A DNA stretch of 20,631 nucleotides from a virus, in IMG/VR virus record IMGVR_UViG_3300010160_002442, positions 1 through 20,631 of that record. The stretch is one strand, 5' to 3'. The translations under genes were made by a program, and so were the position numbers. Numbering within the stretch: position 1 is the first letter of the stretch; every line of letters starts with the position of its first letter. A model generated the notes under the pieces. That model was not told where the DNA came from. It saw only the letters and a list, made by a program, of their open reading frames with translations, and ran no database searches. This document shows, one piece after another, positions 12,059 through 18,412 of this stretch.

Positions 12059-12319
12059 TTAGATGATGTTGATAACAACAGACTCGATAAAATCGGCAGA
12101 TTCGGTATGAGTGTTTAGAAACAGTACAAACTCATCGGCTGCAGCTTGATCAATGAATCTCCACTCGCTTGTAACAGGCGAGTGGACGTGTGGCTTGACC
12201 TCGGTTTGTTTAGTTCCGTACATGGCACGAAGTTTTGCTGACAAGTCCTGACTGTATGTCTGTGACAGCTTAGTTTTTTCTACTTTCCAAATAATAGACA
12301 CTGACTTAGTGAAATTCAT
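12059..12319 (-). CDS. Hypothetical 86-aa protein
   Basis: Begins MNFTKSVSIIWKVEKTKLSQ and has a helical basic part (LSAKLRAMYGTKQTEVKPHV) and an acidic end (NTHTESADFIESVVINII). No known motif. GGATAC lies upstream of the ATG and an intrinsic terminator follows 19 nt after the stop, which supports a real transcription unit end. Confidence 0.65.
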   Translation of the reverse strand: MNFTKSVSIIWKVEKTKLSQTYSQDLSAKLRAMYGTKQTEVKPHVHSPVTSEWRFIDQAAADEFVLFLNTHTESADFIESVVINII

Positions 12320-12362
12320 GATGTATCCTTTTTACTATTTACCCAAATTTAAAAATAGTCAC

Positions 12363-12557
12363 TTAACCTGTGGTTGCTTTGTCTGATTTAGATGCATCGG
12401 GCACGTTTGGGGGCCTACCTGCTTTACGAGGTGCACCCCAGGCTGAATAGTTCACACCTTCGATCCGGCCGCTGACTCCGGTGGCCACTTGTTGAATCTT
12501 ACCACCCTTGGCCAGGAACTCTTCCATAGCAGCATCTCGTTGTTGTTGTTCGGTCAT
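12363..12557 (-). CDS. Hypothetical 64-aa phage protein (FLAKGGKIQ type)
   Basis: Begins MTEQQQRDAAMEEFLAKGGK, then IQQVATGVSGRIEGVNYSAW and a basic, proline-rich tail (GAPRKAGRPPNVPDASK). The 'F-L-x-K-G-G-K-I-x-x-V' start recurs in small phage proteins and looks like a helix followed by a DNA- or RNA-contacting loop, but its function is not known to me. AAGGAT is placed about 10 nt before the ATG. Confidence 0.65.
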   Translation of the reverse strand: MTEQQQRDAAMEEFLAKGGKIQQVATGVSGRIEGVNYSAWGAPRKAGRPPNVPDASKSDKATTG

Positions 12558-12580
12558 GTTGTGTATCCTTGTATATAAGT

Positions 12581-12655
12581 TGGTCTGCCCAGAGGGAATC
12601 GAACCCCCATTCTGGATTTAGAAGAACCATGTCCTATCCGTTGAACGATGGGCAG
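12581..12655 (-). tRNA. tRNA-Arg(TCT)
   Basis: Acceptor CTGCCCA/TGGGCAG, anticodon loop CTTCTAA (TCT), normal T-loop, A73 and encoded CCA. The anticodon stem TGGTT/ATCCA has one T.T mismatch. Reads AGA codons. Confidence 0.92.
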
Positions 12656-12660
12656 AATTC

Positions 12661-12734
12661 TGGAGCGGGTAGCGAGAATCGAACTCGCGAATAAACCTTG
12701 GCAAAGTTTCAGGTTACCATTACATCATACCCGC
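12661..12734 (-). tRNA. tRNA-Gly(GCC)
   Basis: Acceptor GCGGGTA/TACCCGC, anticodon loop TTGCCAA, T-arm GCGAG-TTCGATT-CTCGC, T73 (normal for Gly) and encoded CCA. Its first 10 nt overlap the 3' end of the omega-like gene. Confidence 0.95.
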
Positions 12735-12970
12735 CTGTTGGGCGCTCTAATTCGCTTGAGATACTCTTCGCCAACTGTGCCGTTTTGCACGTCCAACAAG
12801 GCACTCACAATTGGATTCTCGTAAGCCTGCTTCTGGCGTTGGATGTTATGCCGTTCAATGTCACGAGCACGGTGGCAAGCAATCAACACCAGATTGTATC
12901 GATTCCCGCCGGCATTTTCCACGCATTTTTCAGTGTTAATACCAATACCACGACTAAGGGTTACATTCAT
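12725..12970 (-). CDS. rpoZ: RNA polymerase omega subunit-like protein
   Basis: An 81-aa protein. The segment CVENAGGNRYNLVLIACHRA followed by RDIE (about 16-39) matches the omega signature (V-E-x-x-x-N-R-F-x-L-V-x-x-A-x-x-R-A-R), and PIVSALLDVQNGTV later corresponds to the T-V-x-A-L-x-E-I-x-x-G segment. Cellular omega binds the beta' C-terminus and helps RNA polymerase assembly. A phage copy could replace host omega or alter polymerase. The start is the ATG at 12970 with GAGG 7 nt upstream, and a TATAAATT late-promoter-like box lies 15 nt before it. The stop codon lies inside tRNA-Gly(GCC), so complete tRNA and mRNA cannot come from the same processed molecule. Confidence 0.75.
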   Translation of the reverse strand: MNVTLSRGIGINTEKCVENAGGNRYNLVLIACHRARDIERHNIQRQKQAYENPIVSALLDVQNGTVGEEYLKRIRAPNRRV

Positions 12971-12984
12971 CAAAGACCTCGGTT

Positions 12985-12992
12985 AATTTATA
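12985..12992 (-). promoter_or_regulatory. T4-type late promoter box (TATAAATT)
   Basis: Seven of eight matches to TATAAATA, placed 15 nt before the omega-like start. Confidence 0.4.
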
Positions 12993-12996
12993 TTTA

Positions 12997-13070
12997 TGGA
13001 GCGGGGTAGGAGAATCGAACTCCTAGCTTTAGCTTGGAAGGCTAAGGTATTACCACTATACGAACCCCGC
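12997..13070 (-). tRNA. tRNA-Gly(TCC)
   Basis: Acceptor GCGGGGT/ACCCCGC, anticodon loop CTTCCAA, normal T-arm AGGAG-TTCGATT-CTCCT, T73 and encoded CCA. Its 5' end is only 12 nt after the -10 box of the promoter at 13083, so the primary transcript begins almost at the tRNA. Confidence 0.95.
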
Positions 13071-13082
13071 ATACATTCATGT

Positions 13083-13111
13083 ATTATAGCACAACTGTTA
13101 TTAGATGTCAA
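13083..13111 (-). promoter_or_regulatory. Consensus sigma70 promoter upstream of tRNA-Gly(TCC)
   Basis: TTGACA (13106-13111), 17-nt spacer ending GTTGTGC, TATAAT (13083-13088). The GTTGTGC-TATAAT block is shared with the promoters at 7787 and 8287. The -35 box overlaps the stop codon of the DUF458 gene. Confidence 0.87.
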
Positions 13112-13578
13112 GCAGCCAGCAAGCTCTTTAGCCTATCTGCTGCATAACTGGCAGCAAAAGCATCTGGCTTGACCATGGGGATCACGTTGCAAGTGCCGCG
13201 TATGTACCCAATTGCTTGCTGCACCACACAGCTGGATCCGTGCATTTCGCTAGGATTAATATCCAGGTGTACTTCGACCTCTCGATCTTTCAGTACCTCC
13301 TGCAGCCTTTGAAACATTTCGCTGACCCGGTAAACCTCGTTCATGAGACGCATGCTGGGACGATTGTACTTTTGATCGTAGTCGCGTTCCTTGGAAGTCT
13401 CTCCAAAGATCTTGCAACCATTGCGACCGTTGATGTGTATGACCACAGCCACTGTGTATTCGGCCCACCAAACACCGTTAACCTTGAACCGCTCGCTGTC
13501 GGCACCCAAGTAGACTCGAGTACTAGGGCCCTGCTGGCTCATGAATTCTTCGACCTCTCGAACATCTACCTTTAACAT
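13108..13578 (-). CDS. DUF458/YkuK-like RNase H-fold protein
   Basis: A 156-aa protein with YLGADSERF (23-31), supplying a first acidic residue (Asp27) on strand 1, a second strand VAVVIHINGRNG, a helix with MRLMNEVYRVSEMFQRL, then VEVHLDINPSE, QAIGYIRG and VKPDAFAASYAADRL. The order D-S ... V-H-L-D-I ... Y-V/I-R-G ... K-P-x-x-x-A-A-S-x-x-A-D matches the DUF458 family, predicted RNase H-like nucleases or nucleic-acid binding proteins. Substrate unknown. AGGAAA precedes the ATG. It sits inside a tRNA array, so a role in RNA handling is possible but unproven. Confidence 0.75.
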   Translation of the reverse strand: MLKVDVREVEEFMSQQGPSTRVYLGADSERFKVNGVWWAEYTVAVVIHINGRNGCKIFGETSKERDYDQKYNRPSMRLMNEVYRVSEMFQRLQEVLKDREVEVHLDINPSEMHGSSCVVQQAIGYIRGTCNVIPMVKPDAFAASYAADRLKSLLAA

Positions 13579-13606
13579 ACTATTTCCTATTGTGTAGTAA
13601 AACTCT

Positions 13607-13681
13607 TGGCCGGTCCTGAGAGGATCGAACTCCCATCACATGGTTCGAAGCCACATATTCTATCCATTGAACTAAAGACCG
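13607..13681 (-). tRNA. tRNA-Arg(TCG)
   Basis: Acceptor CGGTCTT/AGGACCG, anticodon loop CTTCGAA, T-loop TTCGATC, G73 and encoded CCA. Confidence 0.94.
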
Positions 13682-13688
13682 AAAAACT

Positions 13689-13778
13689 TGGCGGAGAGCC
13701 AGGGAATCGAACCCTGTGAACATATTACTACACTCTACTGATTAGCAGTCAGTTGCCTTACCGTCCGGCCCGCTCTCC
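13689..13778 (-). tRNA. tRNA-Ser(GCT)
   Basis: Class II tRNA of 90 nt with long variable arm; acceptor GGAGAGC/GCTCTCC, anticodon stem ACTGA/TCAGT around CTGCTAA, T-loop TTCGATT, G73 and CCA. Confidence 0.95.
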
Positions 13779-13791
13779 TTTTGTAAAACTA

Positions 13792-13865
13792 TGGTGGACA
13801 TGGGGAGAATCGAACTCCCATAAACGGCTTGCAAAGCCGTCGTAATCCCATTATACTACACGCCC
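13792..13865 (-). tRNA. tRNA-Ala(TGC)
   Basis: Acceptor GGGCGTG/CATGTCC with two G.U pairs, anticodon stem ACGGC/GCCGT around TTTGCAA, normal T-loop, A73 and CCA. The acceptor lacks the usual G3.U70 position at a glance: the G.U pairs are at positions 3 and 5, so G3.U70, the alanine identity element, is in fact present. Confidence 0.92.
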
Positions 13866-13879
13866 ATATAAAACTATCT

Positions 13880-13956
13880 TGGTGGTCAGGAGAGCACTCG
13901 AAGCTCCACATTCCTCCTTATGAGGGAGGCTCTACTTCCTCTTAAGATACCTGACC
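13880..13956 (-). tRNA. tRNA with CAT anticodon (elongator Met, or Ile2)
   Basis: Acceptor GGTCAGG/CCTGACC, anticodon stem CCTCC/GGAGG around CTCATAA, T-arm GGAGC-TTCGAGT-GCTCT, A73 and CCA. The D-arm pairs poorly. Acceptor pair G1-C72 rules out an initiator. Whether C34 is lysidinylated to read AUA (Ile2) cannot be told from sequence alone. Confidence 0.88.
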
Positions 13957-13962
13957 AAACGT

Positions 13963-14037
13963 TGGTACCTGGTCACGGTTTCGAACCGCGGACATCTTCG
14001 GTGTAAACGAAGCGCTCTCCCCCTGAGCTAACCAGGC
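13963..14037 (-). tRNA. tRNA-Val(TAC)
   Basis: Acceptor GCCTGGT/ACCAGGT, D-arm GCTC/GAGC, anticodon stem CTTCG/CGAAG around TTTACAC, T-loop TTCGAAA, A73 and CCA. Confidence 0.94.
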
Positions 14038-14055
14038 TTTTGTATTCTCTAAAAT

Positions 14056-14937
14056 TTATCCTGGCTTTTTATGTTCGATAATTACAAACCAATGCCATTG
14101 GTCACCGGCTACTATTACATGAGACATTTGTAATCCAGCTTGTTCAACTATATCTAAAAAATCAACCGGACCTGTATACGTTTGCCCTTGAACTAAAATT
14201 AGTATACCATCAGGTCTAAGATAATTTTTTACATCTATTAAGAATGTTCTCAATATTTGTAATCCAGGGTCGCATGTTAATCGGAACTGGTTTAACGATT
14301 GATTCAATAAATTCCCAAAAAACCACGGTGGATTCCCCACTACAAGATCGTACAACTGTATTGGTTGTATATCTGACAATCGTCTAATATGATGCACGTT
14401 AACATTGTAATTATGATTTACTAACTCAGCAGCCTTCAAGGCTGGTTTCCAGATATCAGCTAGGTCTAATTTATTACACAATCCTTGGCCTAGAATACCA
14501 AACCCGATAAATCCTGGACCCGAGCACCAATCTAAACAATGATCAAAAATCTTACCTGGCGCAATCATGTTTAATATTTCGATAAACAAAGGAGATCTTG
14601 TTGTGCCCCCGCATTCCATTGATGGGTGATATTTTAGTTTTATGCCTTGGAAAGATATTTCTTCAGTTAGTTCCAGGTCACTATCATCTAAAAAATAATC
14701 AACCATTGGCTCGGAACACAAGGTCTCGACTTGGGTTGGAGTCGATGCTAGTATTGACATAGGCCCGTTTGAACGAACAAAATCTAAATTTTTCTTAAAA
14801 AGAAAACCTAGATTTTGAAACAATATTTTTTGTTGAATATGAATCGGTAAAGTTTCTAGATCGTCAAACGACTCACAATCCGGCCAGCCTGGCTCTCGTA
14901 TGTTCTTATAAAAATTTTTCCAATCAATATGATTCAT
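14056..14937 (-). CDS. Class I SAM-dependent methyltransferase (NPPW)
   Basis: A 293-aa protein. Motif I is CLDWCSGPGFIGFGIL (about 134-149), the glycine-rich SAM-binding loop, with an acidic residue further on (LDLADIWKPALKAAE). Motif IV is VVGNPPWFFG (199-208). N-P-P-(Y/F/W) is the active-site motif of amino-methyltransferases such as HemK/PrmC (glutamine of release factors) and N6-adenine DNA or RNA methyltransferases. The N-terminal 130 residues are not recognised and may bind substrate. The target may be nucleic acid or protein. The TATAAATG box 15 nt upstream suggests late expression. Confidence 0.75.
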   Translation of the reverse strand: MNHIDWKNFYKNIREPGWPDCESFDDLETLPIHIQQKILFQNLGFLFKKNLDFVRSNGPMSILASTPTQVETLCSEPMVDYFLDDSDLELTEEISFQGIKLKYHPSMECGGTTRSPLFIEILNMIAPGKIFDHCLDWCSGPGFIGFGILGQGLCNKLDLADIWKPALKAAELVNHNYNVNVHHIRRLSDIQPIQLYDLVVGNPPWFFGNLLNQSLNQFRLTCDPGLQILRTFLIDVKNYLRPDGILILVQGQTYTGPVDFLDIVEQAGLQMSHVIVAGDQWHWFVIIEHKKPG

Positions 14938-14951
14938 GTTAGAATTATTCT

Positions 14952-14959
14952 CATTTATA
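14952..14959 (-). promoter_or_regulatory. T4-type late promoter box (TATAAATG)
   Basis: Seven of eight matches to TATAAATA, 15 nt upstream of the methyltransferase start. Confidence 0.45.
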
Positions 14960-14979
14960 TTTTTTTGAACTTGGTGTAT

Positions 14980-15771
14980 CTAATGCTCTACTGGTACAGG
15001 CAAATATTCTTTCGACTGCAACCAAGGCATAATAACTTGGTCTGTAAATTCTTTGTGATGTTCATGAACAGGATGGCAAGGCCGAGTCAACGCTTCTTCA
15101 GGCCACAAGTGTAGCAGTTTACTGTTATCTCGGACCCAGGCATATTCACTTGTAACTGGTAATAAATTTGACTGATCGATATTGTCAATCAAGTACTCAA
15201 CTTCAATATGCTGCTGAGTCTCGGGACTCCCCAAGTTATCATCGATATAATTAGTGAAAAAATATCTAATCCCTTGCGATTTTAAAAACCACTGAGTTCT
15301 CAAAACATGTTCTATGCTGTAAATTGAAGCCCCTACTGTATCATAAAACATTCGATAGTGTGTTTCGGCTTCTCTGTTGCGAGCCTTAGCCCAGTTGGCA
15401 TTGAGAATAACCCAATGCCGATCTGCACCTTTGACAAAAGAGGTAGGGTTTTCCATCCACCCGTTGTTTACATGATCCTGAACAAAGTGCAAAATGTCTG
15501 GATCATCACATCGGTAGTCATGACGATCGGCCCCGGACCACATTACTCCCACCAGGATATCTTGTGGCCGATGTGTTTTAAGAGCATCGATCACGTTGTA
15601 AATTATACCGCGACTGATTAATCCGTTGCCTTGACTGCCAACAGCCGAACTGCGATGTTCGGTGTATCCATGTGGTTGCAGTGCTCGATAAAGATGTCTA
15701 GGCCACGTATCAATGTGATCGCTGTAGCACTCACTAAAACTACAGCCTCCGGTTAATAATAATTTTGTCAT
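14980..15771 (-). CDS. SGNH/GDSL-like hydrolase family protein
   Basis: A 263-aa protein beginning MTKLLLTGGCSFSECYSDHI. The GGCSFS block (8-13) matches the first SGNH block with a likely catalytic Ser, AVGSQGNG (43-50) matches the Gly and Asn blocks, and PCHPVHEHHKEF (231-242) near the C-terminus holds candidate catalytic His residues. SGNH proteins are esterases, often deacetylases of polysaccharides. Phages encode many of these near glycan or tail genes. A second, divergently placed SGNH gene lies 126 nt away on the plus strand. Confidence 0.7.
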   Translation of the reverse strand: MTKLLLTGGCSFSECYSDHIDTWPRHLYRALQPHGYTEHRSSAVGSQGNGLISRGIIYNVIDALKTHRPQDILVGVMWSGADRHDYRCDDPDILHFVQDHVNNGWMENPTSFVKGADRHWVILNANWAKARNREAETHYRMFYDTVGASIYSIEHVLRTQWFLKSQGIRYFFTNYIDDNLGSPETQQHIEVEYLIDNIDQSNLLPVTSEYAWVRDNSKLLHLWPEEALTRPCHPVHEHHKEFTDQVIMPWLQSKEYLPVPVEH

Positions 15772-15789
15772 ATACTACTATATATCCCA

Positions 15790-15873
15790 TGGTGCGGACG
15801 GAGAGACTCGAACTCTCACGCACAAGGCACGAGCTTCTAAGACTCGCATGGCTACCAATTACATCACGTCCGC
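15790..15873 (-). tRNA. tRNA-Leu(TAG)
   Basis: Class II tRNA; acceptor GCGGACG/CGTCCGC, anticodon stem CGAGT/GCTCG around CTTAGAA, variable arm present, T-loop TTCGAGT, A73 and CCA. Confidence 0.95.
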
Positions 15874-15884
15874 ATTCTTACACA

Positions 15885-15892
15885 AATAAATA
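15885..15892 (+). promoter_or_regulatory. T4-type late promoter box (AATAAATA), plus strand
   Basis: Seven of eight matches to TATAAATA, 5 nt before the ATG at 15898. If used, the mRNA would be almost leaderless, so the assignment is weak. Confidence 0.3.
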
Positions 15893-15897
15893 TCTCG

Positions 15898-16614
15898 ATG
15901 AAAATAAATTACGATTCCTGTTACAGTAACAACTTCAACAGCGGTTCGTTGGCCAATCAAACTGTGCACTGGTTGCCAATGGATACCAAAGAACGGTACC
16001 GGGACAACTTGCGATCAAATCGTGCTGTGCTAGAGCGTAACGGATGGATCAACAAAGAGATCACTTATAAATTTAACAGCCACGCTTTCAGGTGCAACGA
16101 GTTTACATCTGATCCTAGCATTTTATTCCTGGGTTGCAGCCATACTGTCGGGATTGGAGTACCGCTCGAGCACACCTGGCCAACACTAGTGGCTGAAAAA
16201 TTAAATTTAAAATGTTACAATCTTGGACAAGGTGGTGGTAGTGCAGACACTGCATACCGTTTAGGGTCGCATTGGATTCCCCGGCTCTTACCAAAGATAG
16301 TGGTATTTTTAGTACCAAATATACACAGATTAGAGCTAGTAAAAGAACATGATATAACTTTCTTAACACCAATGACCCCGGACAAGTGTGTGTTAGGGTT
16401 TTATGACCAATGGATATATGTTGAAGCTAACTGCTGGCTAAATTCTCAAAAGAATACTTTTGCTCTTGAGCAAATTTGCAATTTAAATAGTTGCAAATTT
16501 ATATCTTTGCACCTAGACTGTCTACCCGGTTTAGACCTGGCTAGAGATTTATCACATTGTGGTATTCGATCTCATCTAACTCTAGCCGATACTGTAGTAA
16601 GTTTAATCAATTAG
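15898..16614 (+). CDS. SGNH/GDSL-like hydrolase family protein, plus strand
   Basis: A 238-aa protein. Block I ILFLGCSHTVGIGVPLEHTW (75-94) carries the likely nucleophile Ser81, NLGQGGGS (108-115) fits the Gly/Asn region, and the C-terminal DLARDLSHCGIRSH (about 213-226) gives the D-x-x-H catalytic Asp and His. The 'G-x-S-x-T-x-G-x-G-V' form is typical of environmental phage SGNH proteins. Predicted role: ester hydrolysis, perhaps deacetylation of a surface glycan. One of only two genes on the plus strand, both flanked by tRNAs, which suggests the pair was inserted as a unit. Confidence 0.72.
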   Translation: MKINYDSCYSNNFNSGSLANQTVHWLPMDTKERYRDNLRSNRAVLERNGWINKEITYKFNSHAFRCNEFTSDPSILFLGCSHTVGIGVPLEHTWPTLVAEKLNLKCYNLGQGGGSADTAYRLGSHWIPRLLPKIVVFLVPNIHRLELVKEHDITFLTPMTPDKCVLGFYDQWIYVEANCWLNSQKNTFALEQICNLNSCKFISLHLDCLPGLDLARDLSHCGIRSHLTLADTVVSLIN

Positions 16615-16631
16615 TCATATCGGCCCGGCCC

Positions 16632-17321
16632 ATGAAATATATAAATGTGTTTATCTACTTGCCTGGCAGTGCTGGCAAGTTTACACAGTTTTTGACATCC
16701 TTGCACTTGAGTACTCGTCCACATATACCTTTAGGAGGACTAATAACCGATATTAGCACTGAACGATTGAATTTGTATTCTTTTAAAAATTTATATACAC
16801 TGCATGGATCTTGGAAAGATCATCATCAAAAATTTTTTAGTTCTATTACTGATCGGGCGTACACTGAGTTTTTAAACTCAAAGTATACTCATTATAATTT
16901 TTGTGAGCATCCGCATGAGTTTTATCAACCGCCGGCCCATCACCGGTATAGTAATCCTTACGTTTACAAACTGATACAAAACAAAATTTGTCAATCAGAC
17001 TGTCAAATTAGACACTTGCAAATTTTAGTTAGCGCAAAGTATCAGTCAGTTGTTGACGAGTTCAAAATTAAAAACGGAAACTTTCCATTTGTGCGTCCCA
17101 ATGAGGAAATCGAGAATTCTCAATTCACCAGGGACCACGATCCGTACATAATCAACTTAGACAATTATTTCATAGGAGAAAGTAACTTCTTAGACGAGTA
17201 CACTAAATTGATGAACTATCTCGAGATACCCGCTCAAGTCGATCTGGCACTGCAATTATACCAGGGCTGGATCGAGGCGAGAAACTCTAATCCATACTCT
17301 GGTGCTGCCTCGTGGAATTGA
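16632..17321 (+). CDS. Unknown phage protein, possibly sulfotransferase-like
   Basis: The frame is open from 16557, but the start is set at MKYINVFIYLPGSAGKFTQF (16632), which begins a typical strand-loop-helix; the upstream extension overlaps the SGNH gene. The LPGSAGKFTQFL loop recalls the phosphosulfate-binding loop of sulfotransferases or a P-loop-like turn, and IINLDNYFIGESNFLDEYTK with a C-terminal helix (LALQLYQGWIEAR) resembles the C-terminal part of sulfotransferase-like phage proteins. I am not sure. The last codons (about GAASWN) and stop lie in a relic of a tRNA 3' end, so the native C-terminus may have been changed. Confidence 0.6.
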   Translation: MKYINVFIYLPGSAGKFTQFLTSLHLSTRPHIPLGGLITDISTERLNLYSFKNLYTLHGSWKDHHQKFFSSITDRAYTEFLNSKYTHYNFCEHPHEFYQPPAHHRYSNPYVYKLIQNKICQSDCQIRHLQILVSAKYQSVVDEFKIKNGNFPFVRPNEEIENSQFTRDHDPYIINLDNYFIGESNFLDEYTKLMNYLEIPAQVDLALQLYQGWIEARNSNPYSGAASWN

Positions 17322-17327
17322 ACCTAC
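17300..17327 (-). pseudogene. tRNA 3'-end relic
   Basis: In the minus strand, TTCAATT-CCACG-AGGCAGC-A-CCA is a complete T-loop, 3' T-stem, acceptor strand, discriminator and CCA, but the 5' strand of the T-stem does not pair and no 5' half exists. It overlaps the C-terminus of the plus-strand gene. It may be a decayed tRNA or a remnant of recombination. Confidence 0.55.
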
Positions 17328-17344
17328 TTCACCGGTTGCATATT

Positions 17345-17423
17345 TGGTAGGAGGTCTAGGAATTGAACCTAGTTCTACTGCTCTTCAGGCAGTCGCTGAA
17401 ATCACCAGACTAGCTCACCCCCC
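17345..17423 (-). tRNA. tRNA-Phe(GAA)
   Basis: Acceptor GGGGGGT/ACCTCCT (two G.U), anticodon stem ACTGC/GCAGT around CTGAAGA, T-arm CTAGG-TTCAATT-CCTAG, A73 and CCA. The D-loop is unusually long. The first 22 nt are also the end of the endonuclease gene at 17402-18013. Confidence 0.9.
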
Positions 17424-18013
17424 AAAAACTTTTCGTATTGTTCTTTTTCAACAATGACAATATTTTTGTCTGGATATGTTTTAAGAACAATATCCATCTT
17501 TTCTCTATCTCTGCCCCACCAATGTCCTTTAACTTCTAAGAATACATTGTATGCTGGTAGAAAGAAATCTGGAGTATAACAACGGACTTTATCATCCATT
17601 ACATACTCTAATACATCTCTGTTAGTTTTAAGTTTTTTCCACTCTATTCCTAACTCCTCAAACTTTAGGGCAACATTTCTTTCCCAGGTGCCTTGAACTT
17701 TTTGCCCTGCAACTTCATACCATTTAGCTCTACCACCTTTGTTATTGATAGATAACTTTTGACTGATCTTACGTTTAGTCTCTTCGGTATGTTTTTTTCC
17801 CTTGAATGTTCCAGGCAACCCTATGTTCCATGGAATCTGAACACCTGTTAGTCCTTTGTTCCAAGCAGGCTTTCCTATTTGATGTCCTCCAAAGGATATT
17901 CCAGGATTTGTATGCGTTCTGTAGATATGCGAAGTAGTTGCCTGCCTGCTGTTAAATTCACGCTGGCATTCTTTGCACATCCATTTGTCGTTTAGTTGGT
18001 GATAGTTTTTCAT
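17402..18013 (-). CDS. Homing endonuclease: zinc finger + NUMOD3 + PD-(D/E)XK-like nuclease
   Basis: A 203-aa protein from ATG 18013 (MKNYHQLNDKWMCKECQREF); the frame continues upstream to 18070 but the later start follows a perfect late-promoter box. Domains in order: a C2H2-like finger (CKEC ... HIYRTH, about 13-33), repeated NUMOD-type loops (KPAWNKGLTG, then GTFKGKKHTEETKRKIS, about 48-88), and a C-terminal nuclease with FEELGIEWKKLKTNRD, YTPDFFLP and VFLEVKGHWWG. The P-D-F ... E-V-K spacing fits PD-(D/E)XK or Vsr-like endonucleases. Free-standing mobile endonucleases of this build are common in T4-like phages. Its last 6 codons and stop are the first 22 nt of tRNA-Phe. Confidence 0.8.
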   Translation of the reverse strand: MKNYHQLNDKWMCKECQREFNSRQATTSHIYRTHTNPGISFGGHQIGKPAWNKGLTGVQIPWNIGLPGTFKGKKHTEETKRKISQKLSINNKGGRAKWYEVAGQKVQGTWERNVALKFEELGIEWKKLKTNRDVLEYVMDDKVRCYTPDFFLPAYNVFLEVKGHWWGRDREKMDIVLKTYPDKNIVIVEKEQYEKFLGGELVW

Positions 18014-18018
18014 ATACT

Positions 18019-18026
18019 TATTTATA
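18019..18026 (-). promoter_or_regulatory. T4-type late promoter box (TATAAATA)
   Basis: A perfect TATAAATA match, just 5 nt before the endonuclease ATG. Confidence 0.5.
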
Positions 18027-18072
18027 CAAAACACCGGCGCTATGACCACATCAGCTAAAGCAGCATACACTT

Positions 18073-18147
18073 ATGGTACCCGGTAAAGGTAACGATCCTC
18101 TGTCTAACGATTATCAGTCGTTTGCTCTACCTTTGAGCTAACCGGGT
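18073..18147 (-). tRNA. tRNA-Ile(GAT) with A54/U58 T-loop
   Basis: Acceptor ACCCGGT/ACCGGGT, D-arm GCTC/GAGC with a normal AAAGGTA loop, anticodon stem AACGA/TCGTT around CTGATAA, T-stem AGAGG/CCTTT, A73 and CCA (the CCA end maps at about 18076). The T-loop is ATCGTTA, so U54/A58 is swapped to A54/U58. Confidence 0.9.
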
Positions 18148-18159
18148 ATAAAACAGGGT

Positions 18160-18233
18160 TGGGGTGAAGTGGGGAATTGAACCCTCTCTAACTGTTTCAC
18201 AGACAGTTGTGCAACCACTACACTAACAACACC
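18160..18233 (-). tRNA. tRNA-His(GTG), irregular
   Basis: Anticodon stem ACTGT/ACAGT around CTGTGAA, D-arm GTGT/GCAC, and the histidine identity pair G-1:C73 with CCA. The acceptor GTGTTGT/ACTTCAC has two adjacent U.U mismatches and the T-stem is only 3-4 bp, so the molecule may be decaying or need repair of base pairing by modification. T-loop TTCAATT. Confidence 0.8.
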
Positions 18234-18243
18234 ATTGAAAAGT

Positions 18244-18318
18244 TGGCGGTCCCAAGGGGTAACGATCCCCTTCCTCATGCGTGACAGGCATGTATGCGTC
18301 CATGAACACTTTGAGACC
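18244..18318 (-). tRNA. tRNA-Asp(GTC) with A54/U58 T-loop
   Basis: Acceptor GGTCTCA/TGGGACC, anticodon stem CATGC/GCATG around CTGTCAC, T-stem AGGGG/CCCCT, G73 and CCA. The T-loop is ATCGTTA as in tRNA-Ile, and the D-loop is short but keeps GG. Confidence 0.9.
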
Positions 18319-18325
18319 TAAATTT

Positions 18326-18401
18326 TGGTAGGGGTTGATGGATTCGAACCACCGCATGTCGGAATCAAAATCCGATGCCTTACCAACTTGGCGAAACCCC
18401 T
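18326..18401 (-). tRNA. tRNA-Gln(TTG)
   Basis: Acceptor AGGGGTT/AACCCCT, anticodon stem TCGGA/TCCGA around TTTTGAT, T-arm GGTGG-TTCGAAT-CCATC, A73 and CCA. Confidence 0.94.
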
Positions 18402-18412
18402 GTATATATGTT

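Noticed and set aside
17300-17423. Phage attachment site in a tRNA 3' end
   Set aside because: No integrase in the window and the genome looks lytic and T4-like.
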